A stretch of DNA of 64,000 bases, taken from contig RIAY01000010.1 in the NCBI GenBank assembly GCA_003833075.1, positions 47,901-111,900 on the forward strand, read 5' to 3'. A model generated the notes under the pieces. That model did not search any database and was not told the origin of the DNA. It worked only from the letters and a program-made list of their open reading frames with translations. Position 1 is the stretch's first letter, and every line of letters starts with the position of its first letter. Both the position numbers and the translations under genes were made by a program. This stretch comes from Muribaculaceae bacterium Isolate-036 (Harlan). Its GTDB lineage: Bacteria; Bacteroidota; Bacteroidia; Bacteroidales; Muribaculaceae. Below, piece after piece: positions 55,401 to 64,000 of the stretch.

Positions 55401-58190
55401 AGCGACGAGTTCAAGGAACGGCTTGTCGACCTCTACAACCGCCGCTTCAACTGCTTCGTCAGACCGCGCTATGACGGCTCCCACCAGACATTCCCCGGCA
55501 TAAACATGAAACTGCTTGGCGAAAGGCTGAATGTCAGGTCAATATACCAATCCCAAAAGGACTGTATATGGATGCTATTGCAGAACGGCGGGGGTATCGC
55601 GGATCACGAGGTAGGCACGGGTAAAACCTTGATAATGTGCATAGCAGCGCACGAAATGAAGCGTCTTGGTCTTGCCCACAAGCCTATGATTATCGGGCTT
55701 AAAGCCAATGTCGCCGCCATTGCCGAAACCTACCGCACGGCGTACCCGGACGCCCGCATACTTTTTGCCGATGAAAAGACTTTCTCAACCGCCAACCGCG
55801 TGAAATTCCTGCGGAATATGCAGAACAACGACTACGACTGCATAATAATGTCGCACGACCAGTTCGGTAAAATCCCGCAGTCGCGCGATTTGCAGGAGGA
55901 AATAATGCAGGCGGAGCTTGACACGGTGGAGGAAAACCTCAATGTTCTCAAGGAGCAGGGAAAGGACATCTCCGTAGGTATGCTCAAAGGACTTCAAAAA
56001 CGGAAGGCGACTCTCGAAAAGCGACTTGAAACCATACGCTACAAGATGGAAAAGGAGAAGGACGAGGTGCTTGACTTCAAGAGCATGGGCATCGACCATA
56101 TCTTTATTGACGAGAGCCACTATTTTAAGAACCTGACCTTCAACACCCGTCACGACCGTGTGGCAGGACTCGGCAATTCCGAAGGGAGCAACCGCGCCCT
56201 TAACCTACTTTATGCCATACGCACCATACAGGAGCGCACGGGCAAAGACCTCGGTGCCACATTCTTGTCCGGCACTACAATCTCCAACTCCCTGACGGAG
56301 CTGTATCTTCTGTTCAAATACCTACGCCCCAATGCTCTGGAATCGCAGCAGATAAACTGCTTCGACGCATGGGCGGCGATTTTTGCAAAGAAAACTACCG
56401 ACTTCGAGTTTACCGTAACCAATACGACAGCCGCCAAAGAGCGTTTCCGCTATTTCATCAAGGTGCCGGAACTGGCAGCATTCTACAACGAGATCACCGA
56501 CTACAAGACCGCGGAGGATGTGGGTGTTGACCGTCCGGAGAAGAACGAGATAATGTGCAATATACCGCCCACGCCGGAGCAGGAGGAATTTATCAAAAAA
56601 CTGATGGTGTTCGCCCAGACCGGCGATGCCACAGTGCTGGGCAGACTGCCTCTTTCGGACAGCGAGGACAAGGCACGTATGCTCATAGCCACCGACTATG
56701 CCCGCAAGATGTCGCTTGATATGCGTATGATTGATCCGGCTTATGGCGACAACCCCGGCAACAAGGCGAGTATCTGCGCCGCCAAAATCGCCGAATACTA
56801 TCGACGTTTCGACGAATACAAAGGCACGCAGTTTGTTTTCAGCGATTTAGGCACTTACAAGCCGGGCGAGTGGAGCGTGTATGCCGAGATTAAACGAAAA
56901 CTCGTTGAAGACCACGGCATACCCGCAAGCGAGATACGCTTCATACAGGAGTGCGGCACACAGCGGGCGAAAGACCGTATGATCGCCGACATGAACGCCG
57001 GGAACGTAAGAGTTCTGTTCGGTTCGACCTCAATGCTGGGAACAGGCGTCAACGCCCAGCAACGCGCCGTCGCAATCCATCATCTTGACTGCCCGTGGCG
57101 GCCCAGCGACTTGGAGCAGCGCGAAGGGCGTGCCATACGCAAGGGCAACGAGGTTGCCAAACTCCACAACGATAACAAGGTGGATGTCATAATCTATGCC
57201 GTTGAACGCTCACTCGATGCCTACAAGTTCAACCTCCTGCATTGCAAGCAGACATTCATATCCCAGCTCAAACGCGGGGCGATGGGGCTTCGCACGATCG
57301 ACGAGGGCAGCTCTGACGAGAAATCCGGCATGAACTACTCGGAGTATGTGGCTATCCTGTCGGGCAACACCGACCTTCTTGAAAAGGCTAAACTTGAAAA
57401 GCGCATAGCCGCTATGGAGAGTGAACACCGTTCTTTCAACAAGGGTCTTGGTGACAGCCGTGCCAGACTTCGTGACATCACCGACGAGGTTGAAAAACTG
57501 GAAATCATTATCGGCAAGATGGAGGCAGACAACTCTCGCTATGCCGCAGTCGTTCAGCGCGACAGTGAGGGCAACCCAGTCAACGCCCTCACGCTTGACA
57601 ATTGCCAGTTTACCGACGAGGATCGCATGGGTAAATACCTTCAGGCGTTGGTGAAAAACACCAACACACATGGCGAGTATGTCCGTGTCGGCGAAATCTA
57701 CGGCTTCCCGGTGTGTATCATCTCGGAGAAAGCAATTGTTGACGGTGTTGAGGCAGTCCACAACCGCTTTATGGTGGAAGGTCAGTACAAATACACCTAC
57801 AATAATGGCAATCTCGCAATGTCAGACACACATGCCGCCTGCATGAACTTCGTAAACGCCCTTGAAAAACTCCCCGAAACAATCCGCCAGCACCGTGAAC
57901 GAGCCGAGAAAAAGCGTGTCGATGTGCCGACCCTTGAAGCCATCGTGTCGCGCAAATGGGGCAAGGAAAACGAACTGAAAGCCCTCAAATCCGAACTCGC
58001 CGCCCTCGACCGTAAAATCACTGCCGAACTGGCACCTAAAAAGGAGGAACAGGACGGCGTTGAGAATAAGCAGGTCAATACTGTCGATACTCCGGCCACT
58101 GATACTAAAAAGTCAATGGTTGCAGAACCTCAATTTCGTTATCGACCTATGACTAACCCTCAACGCCCCATTCGACTTATAGGACTATAA
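52449..58190 (+). CDS. Giant N6-DNA methylase / SF2 helicase fusion protein
   Basis: The 1,913-residue protein joins two machines. The N-terminal part is a methylase with SAM motif [15 protein letters not shown] near residue 130 and an NPPY-like NIPFGD near 195. Residues about 400-900 are a linker with low-complexity Lys/Pro-rich parts. A Snf2-like helicase follows: Walker [14 protein letters not shown] near 1053, IDESHYFKN near 1219, TFLSGT, and motif [13 protein letters not shown] near 1556. It ends in a coiled coil. Such proteins are a hallmark of Bacteroidales conjugative elements. Protection from host restriction or DNA processing after transfer is inference. Confidence 0.9.
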   Translation: MAYNRMQKMRDNIEAIRTAFALSVERRPPDDAEWEILSKYAGFGGLKCILNDANELADADKWTKSDRELFAPTVELRRIIHDHSNNDREFKRYMDSLKASVLTAFYTPKHVVEAISQTLQQVGVEPRRFLDPSAGSGAFVDAFTWVNPRGERIAFEKDTLTGLILSKLYPQTDVHIEGFEKLGTDHENYFDVAASNIPFGDIAVPDPVYATSDNIAYRKSASAIHNYFFLKGLDAVREGGIVAFITSQGVMNGKSPFVRMELMKRADLVTALRLPNNTFIDSANTEVGSDLIILQKHSGKTGFTPDEKLFIQSTAAQDSGIPNNRYFIENPTHIICTGAKEDTDPYGKPALVYTHDGGVVAIGDDMRRVLYAEFGLHLNLDLYHGKQQKAHMVSAPIYNKVSAKPTPKEKPQPNIEDVEAVEVTPTPAQVISQRADETETSGNTVPENGNPDSYDPKIMMYNLFGELVEIPGAKKHRSKRQVVQKVQKQKPDQPAKSAEVKAATASPKAKAVKVETSKTDFRPLTEDELKFYGSLNWDDNPPINGFYTTMMEIAHRQLMEQEAERQRMEAAKNQDKDNIPDTPYIEMTEGDFIPGVPTGVKKRTIIPIEDVNIEPDMSPRPFSEDMQFFHKEGSMVCDRGQVGFLSQVSRMGATFTPLQLKPEQEKRAMLYITLSETYQQLYHYEAETHEASAELREHLNQYYDEFVEKFGHLNERENVKFIKMDSNGCDALALERGDNGLFVKADIFDRPVAFAVDEVTSVGTPMEALSASLNRFGKVDFSYMCSLVGMDEAQIIESLDGRIYFNPLIGEYEISDRFIAGNVVTKTELIEQWIDDTGDTDPRVAASLQALKDAFPERIRYEELDFNFGERWIPAGIYAEYMSYLYGTEVKIAYSSAMDTFSATNTDDTAKITHEYCVEGKFRHYNGMSLLRHALHNTTPNIKKSIGKDANGKDILVPDPEAIQLANTKIDEIRDGFTEWLDNQSDEFKERLVDLYNRRFNCFVRPRYDGSHQTFPGINMKLLGERLNVRSIYQSQKDCIWMLLQNGGGIADHEVGTGKTLIMCIAAHEMKRLGLAHKPMIIGLKANVAAIAETYRTAYPDARILFADEKTFSTANRVKFLRNMQNNDYDCIIMSHDQFGKIPQSRDLQEEIMQAELDTVEENLNVLKEQGKDISVGMLKGLQKRKATLEKRLETIRYKMEKEKDEVLDFKSMGIDHIFIDESHYFKNLTFNTRHDRVAGLGNSEGSNRALNLLYAIRTIQERTGKDLGATFLSGTTISNSLTELYLLFKYLRPNALESQQINCFDAWAAIFAKKTTDFEFTVTNTTAAKERFRYFIKVPELAAFYNEITDYKTAEDVGVDRPEKNEIMCNIPPTPEQEEFIKKLMVFAQTGDATVLGRLPLSDSEDKARMLIATDYARKMSLDMRMIDPAYGDNPGNKASICAAKIAEYYRRFDEYKGTQFVFSDLGTYKPGEWSVYAEIKRKLVEDHGIPASEIRFIQECGTQRAKDRMIADMNAGNVRVLFGSTSMLGTGVNAQQRAVAIHHLDCPWRPSDLEQREGRAIRKGNEVAKLHNDNKVDVIIYAVERSLDAYKFNLLHCKQTFISQLKRGAMGLRTIDEGSSDEKSGMNYSEYVAILSGNTDLLEKAKLEKRIAAMESEHRSFNKGLGDSRARLRDITDEVEKLEIIIGKMEADNSRYAAVVQRDSEGNPVNALTLDNCQFTDEDRMGKYLQALVKNTNTHGEYVRVGEIYGFPVCIISEKAIVDGVEAVHNRFMVEGQYKYTYNNGNLAMSDTHAACMNFVNALEKLPETIRQHRERAEKKRVDVPTLEAIVSRKWGKENELKALKSELAALDRKITAELAPKKEEQDGVENKQVNTVDTPATDTKKSMVAEPQFRYRPMTNPQRPIRLIGL

Positions 58191-58196
58191 TTCAAC

Positions 58197-58239
58197 AGCA
58201 GACAGATGGAAATACCGTCCTCCATTTGTCTGCTTTTTA
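58197..58239 (+). terminator. Intrinsic terminator after the methylase-helicase gene
   Basis: AGCAGACAGATGGA and TCCATTTGTCTGCT make a 14-bp stem (one G-T pair) with a ten-base loop, followed by TTTTT. Confidence 0.85.
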
Positions 58240-58262
58240 TCTTCAATGGCTTTGATACCGTA

Positions 58263-58955
58263 TTATTCCTGCTTGGAGGTGGCTAATTTATAGCCTATCC
58301 CTCGAACATTCAGAAGTTCCAGCGAGGTTGATTTAGACAGGTATTTGCGGAGTTTATAGATAAATCCGTGAAGACGGTTGAGGTTGTTATAATCATCGTT
58401 CTGCCAAATGCGATACATAAGTGTCTTAGCCTCGACTACTTCATTTGGATGGCGGAATAGTTCATCAATGATTACAGCTTCGGTATGTGTCAGTTCGATA
58501 GCCTCTTCTCTTATTACAAGTCGTTGTGATGCAAAGTCAAGTGAGCTATCTCCGATATTGAGATTCGTATCTTCGGTAATGCCCTGAGAATTACGCTTCA
58601 ATAAAGCCTTAATTCTCACAACAAGTTCGAGTATCTGAAACGGTTTGCGGATGTAGTCGTTGGCTCCAAGCTCAAACCCTTTCACCACATCGTCAAGCGC
58701 AGTTCTGGCGGTCAAAAAAAGCACGGGTACAGCCGGTGCTGTAAGACGGATAAGCCTTACCATCTCAAAACCGTCCATCTTTGGCATCATCACGTCTGCA
58801 ACAATAATATCCGGTTCGGACTCCTTGAAGAGTTTAAGCCCGAACTCTCCGTTTGAAGCACAAACGACATCAAAACCTTCACGGGTCAGCGCATCCTGCA
58901 CAATAAATGAAAGAGTTGAGTCATCTTCTACGAGCAATATCTTATCTTTCCTCAT
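58263..58955 (-). CDS. OmpR-family response regulator
   Basis: The 230-residue protein has a receiver domain (LLVEDDSTL, phospho-acceptor Asp54 in IIVADVMMPKMDGF, FLTAR and IRKPFQ) and a winged-helix DNA-binding domain (LTHTEAVIIDELFRHPNEVV, then GFIYKLRKYLS). It overlaps the kinase gene by 14 bases. The likely target is the divergent TonB-receptor promoter with phased TAAGACT repeats. Confidence 0.93.
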   Translation of the reverse strand: MRKDKILLVEDDSTLSFIVQDALTREGFDVVCASNGEFGLKLFKESEPDIIVADVMMPKMDGFEMVRLIRLTAPAVPVLFLTARTALDDVVKGFELGANDYIRKPFQILELVVRIKALLKRNSQGITEDTNLNIGDSSLDFASQRLVIREEAIELTHTEAVIIDELFRHPNEVVEAKTLMYRIWQNDDYNNLNRLHGFIYKLRKYLSKSTSLELLNVRGIGYKLATSKQE

Positions 58956-60261
58956 TGTTCTTAAATTTAATTGTGAATTTCGTTCCGACTCCCGGTTTGC
59001 TTGTCACATCTATGCTCCAGCCAAGTAATTCAACAATCTGCTTTACATAGAAAAGTCCAAGCCCGTAACCTCCAACCTCATAACGGTCTCCTGAGGTGAC
59101 ACGATAGAACTTATCAAATATATAAGGGAGATTGTCCTTGTCTATTCCTATGCCGTTGTCTGCAATTACAATTGAGTTGTTGTCAGCCATAATTTTTATG
59201 TTGACAGTATCTTCGGAATATTTCACGGCGTTGTCTATCAGATTTGACAGGACATTGCCGAAATGTAATGAATCTGCCATGACCGAAAGATTGTCCGGGA
59301 TTTCAATATCAATCTTCACCGGTTTGTCGGCTTTAAGCTCAATCATTCCCGCGACCTCTACGACAATTGGTTTTACCTCCACATTCTCAATGCTGAGTTT
59401 CATCGCTTTGAAGCGTTCCATACTCATTGACAGAATATTCTCAATCATGCCGGAAAGGAAACTCAGTCTTTGCATAATAATCTTAAGGAACTGTTTATTC
59501 CTTACCTCGTCACTCTGGTCATAGTATCGGAGCATTGAATCCGCCGCAGAATAAGCCACGGCCACCGGAGTTTTCAGTTCGTGAGTCATGTTGTGAGTGA
59601 AATCATCCTTCATCTGCTCAATACTACGCAGTTTTCCAACCCAGTGTAAAAGATACCATATTAGGAAAATCATTAGTGCGAGAACAGCGGATGATGTCGC
59701 CAAAATTCCCGCCATTTGTCTGAGGACATGCTTTTGAAGGGGAGAGAAATAAACAGTATAAAGAGGCGGTTCCCCTTCCGTTATAGAAAAGTCGATATGC
59801 CACAGTCCTTTGATTTGACCAGCATTTTCGCCAAATGGAACTATTGCCACCCGGTTAAGTTTAATACCATAGTTTTTGAGCTCATTTTGAAGGAGTAATG
59901 CCAGTCGATTATAATTACGAGTCGGTATCGTGACGTCCGTTTGTTCCACTGAGTGGAATTCTTCACTCATAGTTTGGTTGACTTTATCCATTTCGTGAAT
60001 AAAGTCAAAGTTTCCCCCCGAATCTATTTCGCCTTTAACAACAATTCCGACTTTTATTGAAAAATCTTCCTTTAGGCCAGAAGCAAGAGCCTTCCTGTCG
60101 ATAATTTCCAGCACATCTGCCCTCCTCACACATTCTTTTACGGTCCGAAGAGTCTGCATCCTTATGGATTCGTATAGGCGATGCATATACCAGAAGTTAG
60201 CCGTCACCAAAATAGCAATGATTGACAAACAAATGATTGTGATAGTCCTAAAACGTTTCAT
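58942..60261 (-). CDS. Sensor histidine kinase
   Basis: The 439-residue protein has two membrane helices (residues about 7-24 and 184-207) around a periplasmic sensor part, the phospho-acceptor His227 in HNMTHELKTPVAVAYS, and an HATPase domain (NLIDNAVKYSEDTV, DNGIGIDKDN, YGLGLFYVKQIV). It pairs with the response regulator. The start codon lies close to a TAATTTTG box on the minus strand (60267-60274). Confidence 0.93.
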   Translation of the reverse strand: MKRFRTITIICLSIIAILVTANFWYMHRLYESIRMQTLRTVKECVRRADVLEIIDRKALASGLKEDFSIKVGIVVKGEIDSGGNFDFIHEMDKVNQTMSEEFHSVEQTDVTIPTRNYNRLALLLQNELKNYGIKLNRVAIVPFGENAGQIKGLWHIDFSITEGEPPLYTVYFSPLQKHVLRQMAGILATSSAVLALMIFLIWYLLHWVGKLRSIEQMKDDFTHNMTHELKTPVAVAYSAADSMLRYYDQSDEVRNKQFLKIIMQRLSFLSGMIENILSMSMERFKAMKLSIENVEVKPIVVEVAGMIELKADKPVKIDIEIPDNLSVMADSLHFGNVLSNLIDNAVKYSEDTVNIKIMADNNSIVIADNGIGIDKDNLPYIFDKFYRVTSGDRYEVGGYGLGLFYVKQIVELLGWSIDVTSKPGVGTKFTIKFKNNEER

Positions 60262-60304
60262 GTCAACAAAATTAATGAAAAATTACGATAAAATCACCCC
60301 AAAT

Positions 60305-60369
60305 TAAGACTAACTAAGACTAAAGGAGATTCAACTAAGACTTTGGAGAAAGAGTTTGCCGTAATTTTG
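60305..60369 (+). promoter_or_regulatory. TonB-receptor promoter with three phased TAAGACT repeats
   Basis: TAAGACT occurs at 60305, 60315 and 60336, so the copies are 10 and 21 bases apart, one and two helical turns. They are followed by TTTG (-33, 60342) and TAATTTTG (-7, 60362-60369). The spacing is typical for an OmpR-type regulator upstream of RNA polymerase. Confidence 0.65.
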
Positions 60370-60392
60370 CGCTTGACTTTTTAAGACAAATT

Positions 60393-62744
60393 ATGTTCAA
60401 ACGATTCAAAATACTATTCATCTTTGTGTCCATCGCTCTTATGGCGATGGCGCAGGAGGTCAGTACCGAATCACTGGATTCAATTATCAACGCCCTTGAA
60501 CTAAAGGAAGTAATTGTTACTGCTAAAAAAATCCGACAGTCCGGCGATACAATTTCGTATTCTGCTGCTACATACAGAGGTAAAAACGACAAGACTCTTG
60601 AAGACTTGTTGCGAAAGATGCCGGGTATTGAAGTAAAAGCCGATGGCCAGATAACTTATAACGGACAATGGATAAATGAGTTTTATATCGAGGGGCTTGA
60701 TATGCTTGGCGGAAATTATGGTGTAGCTACAAGAAATATCGATGCAAATGATATAGGTTCAGTTCAAGTACTGCAAAATCATCAGGATGTGAAATTGCTG
60801 CAAGGAGTGAAGAGCGGCAATGCTCCCGCTATGAACATAAAGCTTAAACAAAATGCTCTCGGTATATGGTCATCCACACTTCAAGCAGCAATCGGGACAC
60901 AGCCCAATATATCTTGGGATGCCTCCGCCACCCTCATGAATTTCCGGCGCAAAGCCCAAAATATCTCTGTTTATAAGACGAACAACATTGGCAATGACTT
61001 GAGACAGGATATTGGTGCACCCGTGACATTCAATTCATCTTACGGAACGGGGATACTTTTCCCTGATTCTCCGGGGCTGAATGACACTTACGCATATCGT
61101 AACAACTCACATAGCCTGTCGATAAATCAACTTTTCAAGTTAGACGAAGACAAGACATTGGCGTTTAATCTCAATTACCTTTTTGACAAAGAAAAAAGAG
61201 AGGCTACAGAGCAAACCACTTATCTTGCCGACAGTATCTCGCGTTTTGTTATAGATGAATCGAATAGAGCCTGTATGCGCCAGCAATTCGTAGGAGCACA
61301 TGCAGTCTATAAGCTGAACGGTAATGAGCGTTATATCAAAAACGCTTTTACAGCAAGTGCGTCGTTTCCTCATGGCGACGGATCTATCAACGATTTGATA
61401 GGACAGCAATTCTCAGGACATTCATTTAATATAGATGATGTGCTGAAGATAAATTATAAGAATAAACAGGGGGGCATTGGCGAGGCGACCTTGCATGCCA
61501 ATTATACTGATAAATTCGGAATACTTCGGTTGATAGAATGTGGTATGGATCAGACTGTAAGACAAAGAAATCTGAACACCGGCGGAACTGCATCTATAAT
61601 CGCCGTTGCAGTGCCTCATTTTATGTTCAACCTCAACGGCGGCTTCGATGCGCAATGGCAGCAGGCTAAAACGGAACTGAATCTGGCTGAAAATCTTACA
61701 TCAGGAAATCAACGAACTTGGCAGTTAGGTGCCAACATCACACCTAAGTTCTTTCTGCATTACGGTCAGCGATTCCAATGGCTGATATACATGCCTGTCG
61801 GTTTTGAATATTATACATCGACAGACGGAGAATGGAAATATGACAAAATGTTCTTTTCGTTCAAACCTTACACAAATCTCACTTTCAAACCATCGGAGCG
61901 TTTGTCTTTTGCGTTGACATCAACCTGCGAGGAATCTATGCCCGCAGCCCTTTCCCTCATGGCACAGAGGCGATATATTGATTATCGTACTTCTATTTCG
62001 AATCCGTACCAACTTGAGGCTAAAATCAACAGGACTATAAAAACGGCCTTAAGTGCAAGTTACCAAAGCGTGCTCGATATGCTGTTTGGAGGTGTGACAT
62101 TAACACATGCTTATTCCTATAATAGCTTATCCAATGGATATGATGTGACTGACGATATTATCAAGTATATAAGACTGCCGTATGCTACAAGTGGTAATAT
62201 CTGGCAGGGAGACCAGACATTTTCCAAAGGATTTTTCAAATGGAATTCCAAGATAAGCGAATCGTTTACAATCGGCTCAAGTCAGAATGAGTTTTATGTC
62301 GATGATGCCATGCACAGAGGGCGAAGCAATTATCTGCGAGCGAACATTTCCTTTACAGCTTCTTTCGCCCGATGGATTACTTTTGAGACTTCAAATGAAT
62401 TTTCATTATCCAAGACATTTACCGACGGTATAGCCAACGGAAATGCGAAACATACATTCACCAATTCAACATCTTTCGTTATCTGGCCCTGTAAGCAACT
62501 TAGCCTGATGCCGACTGTAATGTATTATTACAACGACTATTCAGCGAGTTATAGAAACAATACTTTCCTCAACTGCAATATAGAATATTCCTTAGGGAAC
62601 GCAATATTATCCCTCAAATGTAGCAATTTGTTGGATTGCAGAATATTTCGCCGCTATAATGATAACGGAATCATACAGTATTCAAGTCAATATCGTCTGC
62701 GTGGCCGTACAATCATGCTTGGCATTAGATTCAGCATAAAATAA
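60393..62744 (+). CDS. TonB-dependent outer-membrane receptor
   Basis: The 783-residue protein has a signal peptide (MFKRFKILFIFVSIALMAMA). A short segment leads into a plug domain (LKEVIVTAKKIRQSGDTISY, LEDLLRKMPGIEVKADGQI, FYIEGLDMLGGNYG), and a long beta barrel with aromatic-rich strands ends in MLGIRFSIK. There is no N-terminal carboxypeptidase-like domain. Pairing with GLPGLI and a divergent two-component system suggests a peptide or metal-linked ligand, which is inference. Confidence 0.88.
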   Translation: MFKRFKILFIFVSIALMAMAQEVSTESLDSIINALELKEVIVTAKKIRQSGDTISYSAATYRGKNDKTLEDLLRKMPGIEVKADGQITYNGQWINEFYIEGLDMLGGNYGVATRNIDANDIGSVQVLQNHQDVKLLQGVKSGNAPAMNIKLKQNALGIWSSTLQAAIGTQPNISWDASATLMNFRRKAQNISVYKTNNIGNDLRQDIGAPVTFNSSYGTGILFPDSPGLNDTYAYRNNSHSLSINQLFKLDEDKTLAFNLNYLFDKEKREATEQTTYLADSISRFVIDESNRACMRQQFVGAHAVYKLNGNERYIKNAFTASASFPHGDGSINDLIGQQFSGHSFNIDDVLKINYKNKQGGIGEATLHANYTDKFGILRLIECGMDQTVRQRNLNTGGTASIIAVAVPHFMFNLNGGFDAQWQQAKTELNLAENLTSGNQRTWQLGANITPKFFLHYGQRFQWLIYMPVGFEYYTSTDGEWKYDKMFFSFKPYTNLTFKPSERLSFALTSTCEESMPAALSLMAQRRYIDYRTSISNPYQLEAKINRTIKTALSASYQSVLDMLFGGVTLTHAYSYNSLSNGYDVTDDIIKYIRLPYATSGNIWQGDQTFSKGFFKWNSKISESFTIGSSQNEFYVDDAMHRGRSNYLRANISFTASFARWITFETSNEFSLSKTFTDGIANGNAKHTFTNSTSFVIWPCKQLSLMPTVMYYYNDYSASYRNNTFLNCNIEYSLGNAILSLKCSNLLDCRIFRRYNDNGIIQYSSQYRLRGRTIMLGIRFSIK

Positions 62745-62779
62745 CAACTATGAAAATTATCAACTAAAAAAACACCAAT

Positions 62780-63664
62780 ATGAGAATGATTAAAAAGACA
62801 CTTTTAGCTTTAGCATCTTTAATGATGCTCTCATGTGTGTATGTCTCAGCACAGGTCACAGTTACCTATGCAATGGATACACCGACATTCACACTTGCCC
62901 ATGAGGATACCGACAAAGCACAAGCACTTGACTCCTGTTATCTAACAATCACCTATCGATTCAAATACAAGGCAACTGAGAAAGACGATTCGCTCAGTCA
63001 AGAAGACCTGATGGATCTGCAACTTGGACGTAAATACAACGCCTTCTTCAGTCGCAATCTCCGTGATCTTGACATCCGGAACACTAAAGAACTCAAAACC
63101 ACAATGCAATTCCAGACCGTGCCGGAGAATTATGTCGGATTTGACCTTCTTGTCAATCATGCTGATTCGACGACCATTGTCACCCATCGTGTTCCCTATA
63201 CTTCTCAAGTTATTGAATATACGGAGAATACTCCCGCTCCTGTATGGACGTACGTTCTTGAAGACACAGCCACAGTGATGGGCTACCACTGTCATGCGGC
63301 TAAATGTACCTACGGAGGGCGCGAATGGAAAGTATATTACACCAATGACATTCCGTTGCCATACGGTCCGTGGAAACTAAACGGAGTCAAGGGCCTTGTT
63401 CTTAAAGCAGAGGATTCCGAGCATAATTTTGTGTTTGAGGCAGAAGGCTTAACGCAAAAAACGCAGCCGATAATCCGTTATGACTGGAACCGTAAAACCA
63501 TGAATAAAGAAGACTGGAAGCGATTTGAGCGTGAAATGTATCAAAACGCAGGAGCATTTGTCCGCAATACCGGCGCACGGATTATAATTATGGATAATAG
63601 TGAGCAAGGTTTCCATCGTCTGAATGAAGATTGGTCACAGTTCTATAACCCATTAGAAAAATAA
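62780..63664 (+). CDS. GLPGLI-family secreted protein
   Basis: The 294-residue protein has a signal peptide (MMLSCVYVSAQ) and the GLPGLI-type core with PYGPWKLNGVKGLVL, here VKGLV where the family name motif is GLPGLI. VLEDTATVMGYHCHAAKCTY upstream is also typical. It follows the TonB receptor by 35 bases, the usual pairing. Function of the family is unknown. Confidence 0.88.
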   Translation: MRMIKKTLLALASLMMLSCVYVSAQVTVTYAMDTPTFTLAHEDTDKAQALDSCYLTITYRFKYKATEKDDSLSQEDLMDLQLGRKYNAFFSRNLRDLDIRNTKELKTTMQFQTVPENYVGFDLLVNHADSTTIVTHRVPYTSQVIEYTENTPAPVWTYVLEDTATVMGYHCHAAKCTYGGREWKVYYTNDIPLPYGPWKLNGVKGLVLKAEDSEHNFVFEAEGLTQKTQPIIRYDWNRKTMNKEDWKRFEREMYQNAGAFVRNTGARIIIMDNSEQGFHRLNEDWSQFYNPLEK

Positions 63665-63838
63665 CATGGAAAAAGGCAACTCTATAATCAACAGCACAGG
63701 CTAAGCATTAATACTAAAATTTATAACACATTAAAGGAACTCTGAAAGAAACAGCTAATCATACAAACAAAAATTCGGTCCTCGGCAGCTTTGTCGGGGA
63801 CTGTTAATGAATAACCTCAAATGTTTAATTATAATCTT

Positions 63839-63874
63839 ATGAACAAGGTACTCATTGTTGATGCCTCCGAATCG
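63839..63874 (+). pseudogene. Response-regulator (RteB-like) gene, first codons only
   Basis: ATG at 63839 starts MNKVLIVDASES, the first strand of a receiver domain and reminiscent of RteB of conjugative transposons. The frame then runs into sequence that belongs to an IS66-type element. The break falls around 63874. The RteB identity is from memory and tentative. Confidence 0.4.
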
Positions 63875-64000
63875 TATCCGTCCGAAATAGGCCGACTTTA
63901 TCAAAGCGTTTTTGGTTGCGAACTTTGCAATCAAAAACGCTATGTTTAATTTGAACGAAAACAATCGTATAGTAATGGCGCAGCATCCGACGGACATGCG
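63874..64000 (+). mobile_element. Left end of an IS66-family element, cut by the window edge
   Basis: The element seems to begin near 63874 (GTATCCGTCCGAAATAGG), 68 bases before a TnpB-like start. The right end and target duplication lie beyond the window, so the boundary is approximate. Confidence 0.5.
63942..64000 (+). CDS. tnpB: IS66-family TnpB (Orf2), N-terminal part
   Basis: The 19 visible residues, MFNLNENNRIVMAQHPTDM, match the start of IS66 Orf2 proteins, which have a short strand followed by QPTDMRKG. The rest is outside the window. It follows the left end of the element by 68 bases. Confidence 0.6.
   Translation, partial: MFNLNENNRIVMAQHPTDM

Noticed and set aside
1..64000. tRNA, rRNA or tmRNA genes, including a tRNA attachment site
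   Set aside because: I saw no cloverleaf with a TTCRANY-type arm or rRNA core sequence. A covariance search would be needed to be certain.

Overview
The window is chromosomal DNA of a Bacteroidales bacterium that carries a conjugative element. The lineage call rests on several things: TAnnTTTG-type -7 promoter boxes, a PorW/PorX (type IX secretion) gene pair, a complete Bacteroidetes-style tra operon, a TonB-receptor/GLPGLI pair, and no strong Shine-Dalgarno sites. A Muribaculaceae-like member is possible but cannot be proven from the sequence. I found no rRNA, tRNA or CRISPR array.

Region 1 (1-12.25 kb) is ordinary chromosome: a glycosyltransferase cut by the window edge, frr, pyrH, a polyprenyl diphosphate synthase, and the tightly overlapping rnpA-yidD-porW-porX-Sel1 run. 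A TonB-C domain protein, an alpha/beta hydrolase and an EamA exporter follow. Three copies and one solo end of a short foldback (MITE-like) element are scattered between 1.4 and 14.9 kb.

Region 2 (12.25-33.7 kb) is a mosaic accessory region. It starts with scrap: an AraC tail, a dead PcfK-like gene, a truncated ATPase and a truncated MFS gene joined by a 49-bp palindrome. Small regulatory modules follow: a winged-helix/membrane pair with two matching operators, and SMR-DoxX diverging from a Crp-like regulator. Next is a defence-like island. Two AlbA_2 (Schlafen/RecG-like) genes form a tandem cassette, sharing a 288-bp identical promoter plus 5' coding end and flanked by about 125-bp direct repeats. 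A predicted AAA ATPase-RloB-AbiH operon has been split by a 1,336-bp IS4-family element that left a perfect 9-bp target duplication. After a small-gene operon of the mobile element (PcfK, PcfJ, DUF3873) comes a DUF4143 ATPase followed by a caspase-like gene whose catalytic His and Cys are separated by a frameshift.

Region 3 (33.7-58.2 kb) is the transfer machinery. The tra operon runs on the minus strand from traA (47.07 kb) down to traQ and a lysozyme. A mobA-mobB-mobC run (ribbon-helix-helix accessory, relaxase, coupling ATPase) lies on the plus strand, with a probable oriT between the two operons. Beyond it are DUF1896 and a 1,913-residue DNA methylase/helicase.

Region 4 (58.2-64 kb) is cargo. 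A histidine kinase/response regulator pair diverges from a TonB-dependent receptor and a GLPGLI protein, with three helically phased TAAGACT repeats at the receptor promoter. The window closes in an apparent IS66-family element inserted into the first codons of a response-regulator-like gene.
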